Made by a program: the position numbers and the translations under genes
NCBI GenBank assembly: GCA_903844845.1
Contig: CAIMVG010000025.1
Location: 1 to 50,005, forward strand
DNA from: an uncultured Dehalococcoidia bacterium
GTDB taxonomy: Bacteria > Chloroflexota > Dehalococcoidia > Dehalococcoidales > UBA1222
Direction of reading: 5' to 3'
Length of the DNA: 50,005 bases
Notes under the pieces: model-generated
Seen by the model: only the letters and a program-made list of their open reading frames with translations
What the model was told of the DNA's origin: nothing
The model's database searches: none
Part shown: in pieces, positions 1-8,494 of the stretch
Position numbering within the stretch: the first letter of the stretch is position 1
Layout: each line of letters begins with the position of its first letter

Positions 1-1
1 C

Positions 2-55
2 ATCATTGACGTAATGCATGAAGCGAATATACCCGCTTCGGTAATAACTTTCTAG
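2..55 (+). CDS. possible C-terminal tail of a gene cut by the window edge
   Basis: Only one forward frame is open from the left edge. It gives about 17 residues ending in ASVITF and a TAG stop at 53-55. The other two forward frames stop within 12 bases. This could be the end of an upstream protein, but the stretch is too short to identify or to exclude chance. The rest of the gap, up to the protease gene, shows no recognisable gene. Confidence 0.2.
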   Translation: MIDVMHEANIPASVITF

Positions 56-228
56 ATAGATCTGCTTCAATCGGGCTCCCTGTCTTCACCCCCCAGAGAG
101 TCCAATATGTTTCTGAACTTTTTCAGCAGGCAATGAAAACACGGCTTTACTTCTCCTTTACTCTTTTGTTGTATCATATTCCCTTATACTGTTGCAGTTT
201 TTTCGCGCAACAAAAGGGGATGCTGACA

Positions 229-1308
229 ATGAATAAACTTAAAATAATTATGGTTTCGATATTGTCCGCCATGGTCATCTCCAATGCAGGATGCGGTCTT
301 ATTCCGAGTCCTACACTCACACAAACCAAAACGATCACGGCTGCTATAACAACCGTTGCGTTGAATACCAATACCAATTCCTCCGGGTTCCTAGACTTTT
401 CCAACGTTGTGGAAGAAGTAAGGCCATCGGTGGTACAAGTGGAGACAGATGTAGCAGCCGGGTCAGGTTGGGTCGTTGATTCTAACGGCATCATCGTCAC
501 CAATGCGCACGTGCTGGAAAATGGCACAGGGGGAACTGTTTCCGCTTCGCAAATAACAGTAGTAACCTCTGACAATCAAACGTACGTCGCAACATCAATA
601 AAAACCGATGTTTCTTCGGACCTCGCAATCATCAGAATCAACGCCACCGGGCTAACCGCCGCCAGCATCGGGAAGTCCGCTGCACTCAAAGTCGGCCAGC
701 CAGTCGCTGCCATCGGGAATGCCCTGGACCTCGGCATAAGCATGACCGGCGGTTGGGTCAGCCGCTTGAATGCCACCGTGACTGACGAGAACGGAGTTAC
801 TCACACAGACCTGATCGGAACAGACACCGCAATCAACCCTGGTAACAGCGGGGGGCCCCTGGTTGATACTTCAGGTAAGGTCGTCGGAATCACGAGCATA
901 AAACTGATCGACACTGGCGTAGAGGGAGTGGGCTATGCAATCAGTATCGATTCCGCGATGCCTGTTATTACACAACTCATCAATAGCGGATACGTCTCAA
1001 GAGCTTACATGGGTGTGAACGGCCTTACAACAGTCGACAGCATCGTTGCTTCCCAGAATAATCTCGGAACTGACACAGGCGTTTTTATCGGAGGAGTGGT
1101 TGCGGGAAGCCCCGCAGATAAGGCAGGCCTCAAAGCAAAAGACGTTATAACTGACGTCGACGGAACCGCAATTACGAATAACGGGCAACTTGTCCAATTG
1201 ATTCAATCCAAAACTCCAGGTACCCAGGTCAAAATCTCAATTTTACGGGGGACCAACAAACTGACGATATTAGTCACATTAGGCTCGACTCCCGTACCGA
1301 CAACTTAG
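229..1308 (+). CDS. HtrA/DegP-like trypsin-type serine protease with PDZ domain, probable lipoprotein
   Basis: Periplasmic or surface-anchored quality-control protease of the S1C (HtrA/Deg) family, 359 aa. The catalytic triad is visible: His94 in TNAHV, Asp131 in SSDLAII and Ser207 in NPGNSGGP. A single PDZ domain fills roughly residues 260-355 (GVNGL, then AGSPADKAGLKAKDVI). The N-terminus is a hydrophobic signal ending SNAGC near residue 26, a slightly off-consensus lipobox, so membrane anchoring is likely but not certain. I chose ATG 229 because a strong AAAAGGGGA ribosome site lies at 212-220. The longer frame from ATG 133 adds a second hydrophobic stretch with no such site. The gene stands alone with over 180 bases to the next gene. 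Family assignment is secure; the substrate is unknown. Confidence 0.93.
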   Translation: MNKLKIIMVSILSAMVISNAGCGLIPSPTLTQTKTITAAITTVALNTNTNSSGFLDFSNVVEEVRPSVVQVETDVAAGSGWVVDSNGIIVTNAHVLENGTGGTVSASQITVVTSDNQTYVATSIKTDVSSDLAIIRINATGLTAASIGKSAALKVGQPVAAIGNALDLGISMTGGWVSRLNATVTDENGVTHTDLIGTDTAINPGNSGGPLVDTSGKVVGITSIKLIDTGVEGVGYAISIDSAMPVITQLINSGYVSRAYMGVNGLTTVDSIVASQNNLGTDTGVFIGGVVAGSPADKAGLKAKDVITDVDGTAITNNGQLVQLIQSKTPGTQVKISILRGTNKLTILVTLGSTPVPTT

Positions 1309-1493
1309 GGAGATCGATTACTTGAAAGCTGTTGAGTTCAAACTTTGAACCGCGGTTAAAAAATATCAACCGTAGTAATTTGACACGAGTGCATCGAGAA
1401 TCCGATGAGAGATTCCCAAGTCCCCTCCGGATTTTTGTCTTCTGAATAGAGTTGAGGCTTGCTGTGCTAAAATAACGCAGTGAGGCAAATAAA

Positions 1494-4070
1494 ATGATTC
1501 CAGTAAACCTTAAGATGCACAATTTCATGCCTTACAAAGGCGACGCCCCTCTGTTATCTTTTAGGTCAATCCACACTGCCTGCATTTCAGGCGACAACGG
1601 AGCCGGCAAGTCTTCCATTATCGATGCAATCACCTGGTCACTCTGGGGGAAAGCACGTTCTAAAAGCGACGACGAATTGGTGTACCAGGGCGAAAATGAC
1701 ACGATGGTGGAATTCGATTTCAATGCCGGGGATCAACTATATCGCATCATACGCAAGCACTCCCGTTCTAAAAGCAAGAAAGGCTCGGGTCAAAGCAGCC
1801 TAGATCTTTTCATTTGCAACGATGGCGAATATCTGTCGATCTCCGCCGAACGCTTCACACAAACCCAGGAAAAGGTAGAAGCCATACTTCACATGGACTA
1901 TGAAACATTTACCAATAGTGCCTACCTGCGCCAGGGGCACGCGGACGAATTTACCCACCAGCCTCCGGGTAAACGCAAGGAAGTTCTCGCCAACATCCTC
2001 GGCCTGTCGGTCTACGACATTTACGAAGAACAATCCAAAGAAAAAGCCAGGGAAGCGGAACAGGCAAAAATGCGTCTTTATTCCGGAATCGCCGAACTCG
2101 ACGATGAACTGGCACTTAAACCATCACTCGAAACCGACCTGAACGAATCCGAAAAAATTCTCGCTGATATAGATCTGGCGACAGAAAAAACGGGCTGTGA
2201 GGTGAAACAGCTCAGGGCAGAAGCCCAGGCGCTGGAAAACATCAAAGCACAGCTTTCACAAATAGACTCGGCGATCACCCGCCACCTTGGCGACATCGAA
2301 CGCGAGAAAGAAGTATTTAGAAATAGTACCTCTCGCCTGGCGGAATATAAGAATCTCTTGGACAACCGGTCGGCTATCGAGTCTGGTTTTCAGGAACTTA
2401 AAGCAGCGCGTGAAAAGTACGATCTGCTGAGCCAGCGATCCAGGCAGTTTTCCAGGTTGACCGAAAAATATAACCAGCTGGAAAAAATTTGCGACAGGGC
2501 ACAGAATGACTTGAACACCCTGCACAAGCTCGCCGAAAATGATGCGCTCCAACTGGAACGTAAATGTGAAAAGCTTCCAGAACTCAAGCTGGAACAGAGA
2601 AAAATAGCGACCGCCCTCGCCGAACTCGCCCCTCTCGAAAACGAAATAAAGGCGAGAAGGGACAGCGTCGGAGCACAAAAAACCGCTTTATTTAACGCAT
2701 CGGAAAGCACCCTCCTGCTCAGATCGGAGATCAGGACCATTGATGAAAAACTAGGAATCCTGCTTGAAACTAAAAATGAAGCACGTTGTCCCCTTTGCGA
2801 AACCGAACTCGGCACTCGTGAATTAGATCTGGTCCGGTCAAAATACGCCGCGGAAAAAGCGAACAAGCTGGATTCCATCAAACAACTGGAATGCAATTCC
2901 ACCAGGCTGTCTTCAGAGATCAAAAAAAACGAAGCGGATGCCTCAGCCCTCGAAGCCACACTGAAACAGGAAAGCCGTAACCTGGTCGCTCAGGAATCTC
3001 GCGTAGCACAAGCCATCAAAGAAGGGGTTGAAGCCTCAGCCAGACTTGCCGATGAAAAACAGGAGATCGCTGAAATCGAAGCGAAACTAGCTTCCCAGGA
3101 CTACGCCCCAACCGAGCGGAAAGCCATCGTCGAAATATTGGCGGAAATAGCATCGTTGTCATACGACGAAAAAGAACATGATGCCCTGCAATCGCGCAAA
3201 GAAAACCTTGCCGGATGGGAAGAACAAAAGAAAAACCTTGACGAGGCTCTAAGCCTGTTAAATCAGGAAAACGATAACGCTTCAAGGTCTAAACAAATCA
3301 TCGATCAAGTCAAAACCAGGCTAGACTCAGACACCATTCTTCAACAAGAATTTTCCGTTAAATTAAAAGAACTGCCGGAAATATCACGGCGACTGTCCGC
3401 CGCAGAAAACGAGTTGGCAAAGAAACTGGAAGAACAGAGGGTTTCGAGGGAGAAAACAGCCGTCCTCAAAGAGCGTATCAAGCAACTCTCAGAGCTCGAA
3501 AAACGCAATTTGGAAAAACGCCGGGAACTGGCGGAAGCATCGGTGAAAGAAAACCTATATCGCCAGTTAACTGATATATTCGGCAAAAAAGGCCTGCAGG
3601 CGATGCTTATCGAAACGGCACTCCCGGAAATCGAAACAGAGGCAAACCGCCTGCTGGCGAGGATGACGGATGGCCGCATGAACCTGACGTTCGAACCCCA
3701 GAAGACAACCAAAAAAGGGGATATTTCCGAAACGCTGGACATCAAAATCGCCGACGAACTGGGAACCAGAAATTATGAAATGTTCTCTGGAGGAGAAGCA
3801 TTCAGGATCGATTTCTCTATCCGAATAGCACTAGCACGGTTGTTGGCGAAACGAGCTGGCGCTCCGCTTCCGACGCTTATCATAGATGAGGGTTTCGGCA
3901 CGCAGGACGCAGACGGTATAGAAAAACTAAAAGAAGCGATCAATTCAGTGCAGGACGATTTTCAAAAAATCCTGGTAATCACTCATATCGATGAACTTAA
4001 AGATGCGTTCCCCGCACGAATAGACGTTGTTAAAAAAAACGAGGGCTCTACGGTAGAGATCAGTCAGTGA
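1494..4070 (+). CDS. sbcC: SbcC/Rad50-type DNA repair exonuclease ATPase subunit
   Basis: ATPase subunit of an SbcCD (Mre11-Rad50 type) nuclease that processes DNA ends and hairpins, 858 aa. The Walker A motif GDNGAGKS is at residues 33-40. Long charged coiled coils flank a zinc hook CPLC at 432-435. The ABC signature (SGGE, about 765) and Walker B (LIIDEG, Asp798/Glu799) lie at the C-terminus, the full split-ATPase layout. A GAGGCA ribosome site precedes ATG 1494, and an extended -10 (TGCTAAAAT, 1465-1473) lies upstream. The nuclease partner SbcD is usually encoded next to sbcC but is absent on both sides here. It must be elsewhere, or this protein works with another nuclease. Confidence 0.95.
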   Translation: MIPVNLKMHNFMPYKGDAPLLSFRSIHTACISGDNGAGKSSIIDAITWSLWGKARSKSDDELVYQGENDTMVEFDFNAGDQLYRIIRKHSRSKSKKGSGQSSLDLFICNDGEYLSISAERFTQTQEKVEAILHMDYETFTNSAYLRQGHADEFTHQPPGKRKEVLANILGLSVYDIYEEQSKEKAREAEQAKMRLYSGIAELDDELALKPSLETDLNESEKILADIDLATEKTGCEVKQLRAEAQALENIKAQLSQIDSAITRHLGDIEREKEVFRNSTSRLAEYKNLLDNRSAIESGFQELKAAREKYDLLSQRSRQFSRLTEKYNQLEKICDRAQNDLNTLHKLAENDALQLERKCEKLPELKLEQRKIATALAELAPLENEIKARRDSVGAQKTALFNASESTLLLRSEIRTIDEKLGILLETKNEARCPLCETELGTRELDLVRSKYAAEKANKLDSIKQLECNSTRLSSEIKKNEADASALEATLKQESRNLVAQESRVAQAIKEGVEASARLADEKQEIAEIEAKLASQDYAPTERKAIVEILAEIASLSYDEKEHDALQSRKENLAGWEEQKKNLDEALSLLNQENDNASRSKQIIDQVKTRLDSDTILQQEFSVKLKELPEISRRLSAAENELAKKLEEQRVSREKTAVLKERIKQLSELEKRNLEKRRELAEASVKENLYRQLTDIFGKKGLQAMLIETALPEIETEANRLLARMTDGRMNLTFEPQKTTKKGDISETLDIKIADELGTRNYEMFSGGEAFRIDFSIRIALARLLAKRAGAPLPTLIIDEGFGTQDADGIEKLKEAINSVQDDFQKILVITHIDELKDAFPARIDVVKKNEGSTVEISQ

Positions 4071-4102
4071 CCGAATAATCTCTTGAAAACAGAGTTGGGT
4101 TC

Positions 4103-4654
4103 CTAAAGCCCCAGGTCACTGCTTATCGATTGCATGGCCGCCAGCCCCAAAGCAATAAATTCATCAAGAGTCAGTCCCAACATGGCGCAGGAGGCTATCT
4201 GCTCGCGGTTGGCTCCGGCTGCGAAACTTTTCTCTTTGAAGCGCTTGCTTATCGAGGCCGCCTGCACCGCACCAAGCTTCTTTTCGGGCCTGATTAAAGC
4301 ACCCGCAGTAATTAGACCTGTGAGCGGGTCAGCACATAACAGAGCTTTATCCATCAAGGTATCACAAGCAACCCCAAGGGCGGAGTTGTGACAGAGAATG
4401 GCATGCGCAATATCCGGATTAACACCCATTTTCTGTGCCATCTGAGCGCTTAATTTGCCATGTTCAGTCATATCGCCGGCGAGTATCTCGATATCTACAT
4501 CATGCAATAGACCTGCGAGACCCCATTCCTCTGCGTTTTCGTGGAATTTTATCGCCAGGGCGCGCATGATCGATTCTGTCGCAAGCATATGTTTGACCAT
4601 ATTCTGATTTTTCACATTATCCGTTACGGCCTTCAAAGCGTCAGACCTATTCAT
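4103..4654 (-). CDS. HD-domain (HDIG-type) metal-dependent phosphohydrolase
   Basis: Small soluble protein of 183 aa built on an HD fold. It shows an early His in MVKHM, the LLHDVD doublet, then EHGKLS, HAILCHN and a later Asp in CADPLTG, matching the metal ligands of HDIG-type phosphohydrolases. Single-domain members of this family act on nucleotides or other phosphoesters; the substrate cannot be told from sequence. It converges with sbcC, 32 bases apart, and diverges from the membrane protein at 4765. The ATG at 4654 has purine-rich sequence (AAGAAGGG) upstream on the minus strand. Nothing nearby suggests a pathway. Confidence 0.85.
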   Translation of the reverse strand: MNRSDALKAVTDNVKNQNMVKHMLATESIMRALAIKFHENAEEWGLAGLLHDVDIEILAGDMTEHGKLSAQMAQKMGVNPDIAHAILCHNSALGVACDTLMDKALLCADPLTGLITAGALIRPEKKLGAVQAASISKRFKEKSFAAGANREQIASCAMLGLTLDEFIALGLAAMQSISSDLGL

Positions 4655-4751
4655 AATTCGATTCGTCCCTTCTTCAAATGATCGACAACTATATTAACCG
4701 AGTCGCAGTAAAAAAATCAAAGGCATTTCAGTCGGTAACTCAGGCGTATGG

Positions 4752-4757
4752 TATACT
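4752..4757 (+). promoter_or_regulatory. -10 box seven bases before the start codon (leaderless)
   Basis: TATACT ends 7 bases before ATG 4765, so the transcript should start at or next to the A of the ATG. No ribosome site lies between. The -35 region is weak (TTCAGT about 19 bases upstream). This supports ATG 4765 over the in-frame ATG at 4678. Confidence 0.55.
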
Positions 4758-4764
4758 CGCTCAT

Positions 4765-6183
4765 ATGGCGCATCAATCAACCCGGGAAATAACCCCGCCC
4801 CACCGAATATGGCTGTTTTTTATTGCTATTTTAGTCAACCTCATAGGCTCAGCTCTTTCCGGTTTGGCCCACTATTTGAACTCCCCCTGGCTCGCGGTGA
4901 TAGCGAGTTTATCTTGCCTGTTATGGTTCGTTACGATATTCGCCATAGCTATTCCGGCAACCGATAAAAAACTGGAAAATACATCGAATTGGTTGAGGCC
5001 TTTCGGCAAAACCATTATCGCATTTTTGGGGATTGTCACTACACTTGAAATAATCGGAGTCATTCTCGTTTTCCTTGCGCCCAAGAGTCCGATGGGGTCT
5101 TCGCTCGGGAAATCAATAAAGCACTCTTTTGAACCGGCAGATGCAATGGCACTCACACAGCAGGCTGCTTACAACCTGCTTGACGGGAAAAACCCTTATA
5201 CTTCCTCAAATATAATCACTGCTCTCAACTCTTCAAGCACAGCCTTCGACAAGATAACCCCCCTATTCAAAGGGAATTTCTCTGCGGATTTTCCATATCC
5301 GAATACCGACCAGTTACGCAACCTTTGGGAAGAATCCATCAAGACCCCCGAAACCGTTCCGGTTGAGATTGAAACTCATCAGAGTTATCCGGCAGGTTCT
5401 TTCCTGCTACCCGCACCGTTTCTCGCTCTTGGCATCAATGACATCAGGATCGTATATATCTTGCTGGCCCTTCCAGCCATCGCGTATGTCGCACGGCTCA
5501 TTAAACCCGGATTGAAGGTGTATTTTATTCTAGGAGCCGCGCTAAGCCTGGAAATCTGGAATGCCGTTGCGGGAGGAGATACCAGTCTGCTCTACTTTCC
5601 GTTTTTGTTGCTTGCCTGGGTTCTCTTGCCGCGTAAAATCTGGATATCGGCACTTTGTATGGGCATCGCGATCGCCACCAAGCAAGTTGCCTGGTATTTT
5701 CTGCCTTTTTTCGCGATATTGATATTCCGAAATCGAGGATTCAAACTGGCTGTTTGGACAAGTGCGATTGCGGCTAGTGTTTTCGCATCGTTTAACCTTC
5801 CATTTATTTTCATGAATCCCGGTTCATGGTACACATCAGTCGGTGCGCCCTTGCGAGACAGCCTATTCCCTGAAGGAGTGGGCCTTGTTACGATCGTGAC
5901 CAGCGGGCTGGTGCACATGACCTCGCAAACGATGTTCAGTTTTCTGGAAGGACTCGCAATCATGCTCTGCCTGATATGGTATTATCGCAATTGTCTCCTG
6001 TATCCCCAAACGGCGCTTATTCTCGCAACCTTGCCCTTATTTTTCGCATGGCGCAGCAACTGGAATTATTTTTATTACACTGATATCGTACTTCTTGCGG
6101 CAGTGCTACTGGAAGCTTCCGGTCCTGGAAACCAAAGTTACCAGAATCAAACGATTAAACCTGCAGTCTCCAGTGCGGTATAA
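4765..6183 (+). CDS. polytopic membrane protein, GT-C/DUF2029-like
   Basis: Integral membrane protein of 472 aa with about ten hydrophobic segments and a large non-membrane loop (about residues 105-215) between the third and fourth. The loop region includes AAYNLLDGKNPYTSS, and later segments read SLEIWNAVAGGDTSLLYFP. This layout resembles GT-C fold, polyprenol-phosphate-dependent glycosyltransferases (DUF2029/GT87-like), which build envelope glycans. That is a fold-level resemblance, not a firm call. ATG 4765 is chosen because a TATACT -10 box sits 7 bases upstream, implying a leaderless message. ATG 4678 would add 29 residues but lies upstream of that promoter. The next gene, 124 bases downstream, is unrelated in function. 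Confidence 0.7.
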   Translation: MAHQSTREITPPHRIWLFFIAILVNLIGSALSGLAHYLNSPWLAVIASLSCLLWFVTIFAIAIPATDKKLENTSNWLRPFGKTIIAFLGIVTTLEIIGVILVFLAPKSPMGSSLGKSIKHSFEPADAMALTQQAAYNLLDGKNPYTSSNIITALNSSSTAFDKITPLFKGNFSADFPYPNTDQLRNLWEESIKTPETVPVEIETHQSYPAGSFLLPAPFLALGINDIRIVYILLALPAIAYVARLIKPGLKVYFILGAALSLEIWNAVAGGDTSLLYFPFLLLAWVLLPRKIWISALCMGIAIATKQVAWYFLPFFAILIFRNRGFKLAVWTSAIAASVFASFNLPFIFMNPGSWYTSVGAPLRDSLFPEGVGLVTIVTSGLVHMTSQTMFSFLEGLAIMLCLIWYYRNCLLYPQTALILATLPLFFAWRSNWNYFYYTDIVLLAAVLLEASGPGNQSYQNQTIKPAVSSAV

Positions 6184-6307
6184 ACATGTCGTCAACCGTG
6201 AACGGATCGAACAGATTGTATGGTATATTTCATAATAACAGTGTTTCAATACACGATTTTTACGGAAATATTGTAAAATGTACGGCAATAGGATCGACTG
6301 AAGACAA

Positions 6308-8398
6308 ATGAACCTTGATACAAATAACGGAGCTTCCTCCCCAAACGGAAAACGGGAAGAAACTAAAAAAATCAACCCCGAGTTGATAAGCATCGAAACC
6401 CATCGCGGCACACGTCCAGGGGAATCGTATGCACGGGTTAAACGTGTAAGCCAGTTCATCAAAGCAGGACCCGGGTATTTCGTGGCCAAACCTGAACAAG
6501 AAATCCCGAAAAGCAGGGCAGAACGCAGCTATCGGGGGTTGAAAAGAATCTTCATCGGGCGGCCGCTTTTTACAGCAGAGGAAGGGACTCAAAGACTAAA
6601 CAAGGTAAGGGCCCTCGCCGTGTTCGGTTCGGATGCTATCTCATCCAGCGCTTATGCTACCGAGGCATCTCTCACGATACTAGTGGTTGCCGGGGGCGCC
6701 GCATTGGGAGTTTCCCTATACACCGCGCTGGCGGTAGCGATCCTTCTGTCAATTGTTGCGTTTTCTTATCGCCAAACAGTCCACGCCTACCCTCAGGGAG
6801 GGGGCTCCTACAATGTGAGCCGAGAAAACCTGGGTCAGCGATTCGGGCTTCTAGCGGCAGCGGCCCTTCTTATCGATTATGTGTTAACGGTGGCCGTTTC
6901 TATAGTTGCTGGGGCACAGGGTGTGATTTCGGCCCTTATCGCGGCCGGTTACTCCAACCAGATGAACAACATACAGCATTCGCTTCCGTCATTTTTCAAT
7001 CTCACGGTTATCTTGAGTATCTTTTTCATAGGCCTGATGGTGCTCGGGAACCTGCGCGGCGTCCGTGAAGCAGGTACGGTCTTTTCCATCCCCACTTATC
7101 TATTCATCGTCGGGGTCAGCATCATGATTATCGTGGGATTATTAAAATGGTCAACTGGAAATCTTCACCCCGCAACACCCCAGCCGATCCTGATAGCCAC
7201 GACCCCACTCACCCTATGGCTGGTATTACGTGCTTTTTCTGCCGGGGCCGTAGCCATGAGCGGGACTGAAGCCATCTCAAACGGCGTTCCGGTTTTCAAA
7301 CAGCCCTCATCCAAAAATGCGGCAACTACGATAACAATCATGGCAGGGCTGCTGGCAGTCTTCTTCGTCGGCATCACCTTCCTGGCCACCCGGTTGCACC
7401 TGGTGCCTGACCCCGGGAAGGAGACTATTATTTCCATGGTCGCCCTTTCAGTTTTCGGCCGCAACGTTTTTTATTATATATTTCAGTTCGCTACCGTGGG
7501 CATCCTGGTCGTAGCAGCCAATACGGCGTTTGCCGACTTCCCGAGGCTTTCTTCAGTACTCGCACGAGACAATTTCATGCCGCACCAGTTCCAGTTCAGA
7601 GGAGACCGGTTGGCGTTCACGACAGGGATCCTCTTCCTCGGGTCGGTCGCCGCAATCCTGGTTGTGGTTTTCGAGGGAAACGTCGACCGGCTTATCAACC
7701 TGTATGCCATCGGGGTTTTTCTGGCCTTCTCCATGTCCAATTCAGGCATGGTGGTGCACTGGTGGAGGTTGCGCGGCCCCGGCTGGAAAAGAAGCCTTGC
7801 CATTAACGGTACGGGGGCTGTCTTTACAGGCCTGGTACTAATCATCGCCATACTCACCAAGTTCACAGCGGGGGGCTGGCTGGTTGTCATCCTGGTTCCT
7901 CCCATCATCCTCCTTTTAACACGCATCAACCGCCACTACAAGCAAGTCGGAAAAGAGTTAAGCGTAGTGCCAGACCAGTTGCCGCCCGCTAAGATCAACC
8001 AACTGGTGTTAATCCTGATAGACGACGTAAACTACGGTTCGCTGAGGGCTTTTTCATTCGCGCGGACGATCGATGCTGAGAGAGTGGTTCTGCACGTCTC
8101 CACGAACCCCGAGAAAACACAGAAACTAAAGGACAAGATGCAGAAATACGCGCCGGACCTCAAGCTGGTCATCATCGAGTCTCCGACTCGAAGTTTTAAC
8201 CAGCCCTTGCTGGCCTATGTGGATGCCGTTCAAGCCCAATCACCGACAGCGTTCATCACCATGATCCTGCCGGAATTCATCACCGCGCATTACTGGGAAC
8301 GGTTCCTGCACAACCGGACCGCGGCCCGCTTGCGAGGTGTTTTCGAGCGGCATCCTAACGTAACCCTGGTCATGGTACCGTACCTGCTCGAGAAATAA
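6308..8398 (+). CDS. APC-superfamily permease resembling the potassium importer KimA
   Basis: Transporter of 696 aa. After a hydrophilic N-terminal extension of about 75 residues come motifs I recognise from Bacillus KimA (YdaO): FIGRPL, SDAISSSAYA, SYRQTVHAYPQGGGSY, SRENLG, FGRNVFYY and RGDRLAF. About twelve membrane helices end near residue 545. A cytosolic C-terminal domain follows, the position where KimA binds c-di-AMP. High-affinity K+ uptake is therefore the best guess, but related APC carriers move amino acids and the substrate is not proven. The extension is longer than in KimA. The start ATG 6308 has only weak ribosome-site character, and a TAAAAT (6274-6279) is a possible -10. No c-di-AMP riboswitch is visible upstream. 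It converges with uvrA across a hairpin. Confidence 0.8.
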   Translation: MNLDTNNGASSPNGKREETKKINPELISIETHRGTRPGESYARVKRVSQFIKAGPGYFVAKPEQEIPKSRAERSYRGLKRIFIGRPLFTAEEGTQRLNKVRALAVFGSDAISSSAYATEASLTILVVAGGAALGVSLYTALAVAILLSIVAFSYRQTVHAYPQGGGSYNVSRENLGQRFGLLAAAALLIDYVLTVAVSIVAGAQGVISALIAAGYSNQMNNIQHSLPSFFNLTVILSIFFIGLMVLGNLRGVREAGTVFSIPTYLFIVGVSIMIIVGLLKWSTGNLHPATPQPILIATTPLTLWLVLRAFSAGAVAMSGTEAISNGVPVFKQPSSKNAATTITIMAGLLAVFFVGITFLATRLHLVPDPGKETIISMVALSVFGRNVFYYIFQFATVGILVVAANTAFADFPRLSSVLARDNFMPHQFQFRGDRLAFTTGILFLGSVAAILVVVFEGNVDRLINLYAIGVFLAFSMSNSGMVVHWWRLRGPGWKRSLAINGTGAVFTGLVLIIAILTKFTAGGWLVVILVPPIILLLTRINRHYKQVGKELSVVPDQLPPAKINQLVLILIDDVNYGSLRAFSFARTIDAERVVLHVSTNPEKTQKLKDKMQKYAPDLKLVIIESPTRSFNQPLLAYVDAVQAQSPTAFITMILPEFITAHYWERFLHNRTAARLRGVFERHPNVTLVMVPYLLEK

Positions 8399-8427
8399 CC
8401 ATCGTGCCTGGTTTCGCTGTAACCAAA

Positions 8428-8451
8428 AGAGGTGAGCAACTGCTCACCTCT
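8428..8451. terminator. bidirectional hairpin between convergent genes
   Basis: A perfect 10-bp inverted repeat (GAGGTGAGCA / TGCTCACCTC) lies between the 3' ends of the KimA-like gene and uvrA. An A-run precedes it and a T-rich stretch follows, so it could end transcription from both sides. Confidence 0.7.
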
Positions 8452-8494
8452 ATTATTTCGATTGTAATTTAATAACGTTTTTAGTTTTTTCAGG

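Noticed and set aside
133-228. longer N-terminus for the HtrA-like protease
   Set aside because: ATG 133 lacks a ribosome site and would give two hydrophobic stretches before the lipobox; ATG 229 has a strong site and a standard signal.
6184-6307. possible c-di-AMP riboswitch before the KimA-like gene
   Set aside because: The 124-base leader is A/T-rich and shows none of the conserved ydaO-type motifs; it is also too short for that riboswitch plus expression platform.
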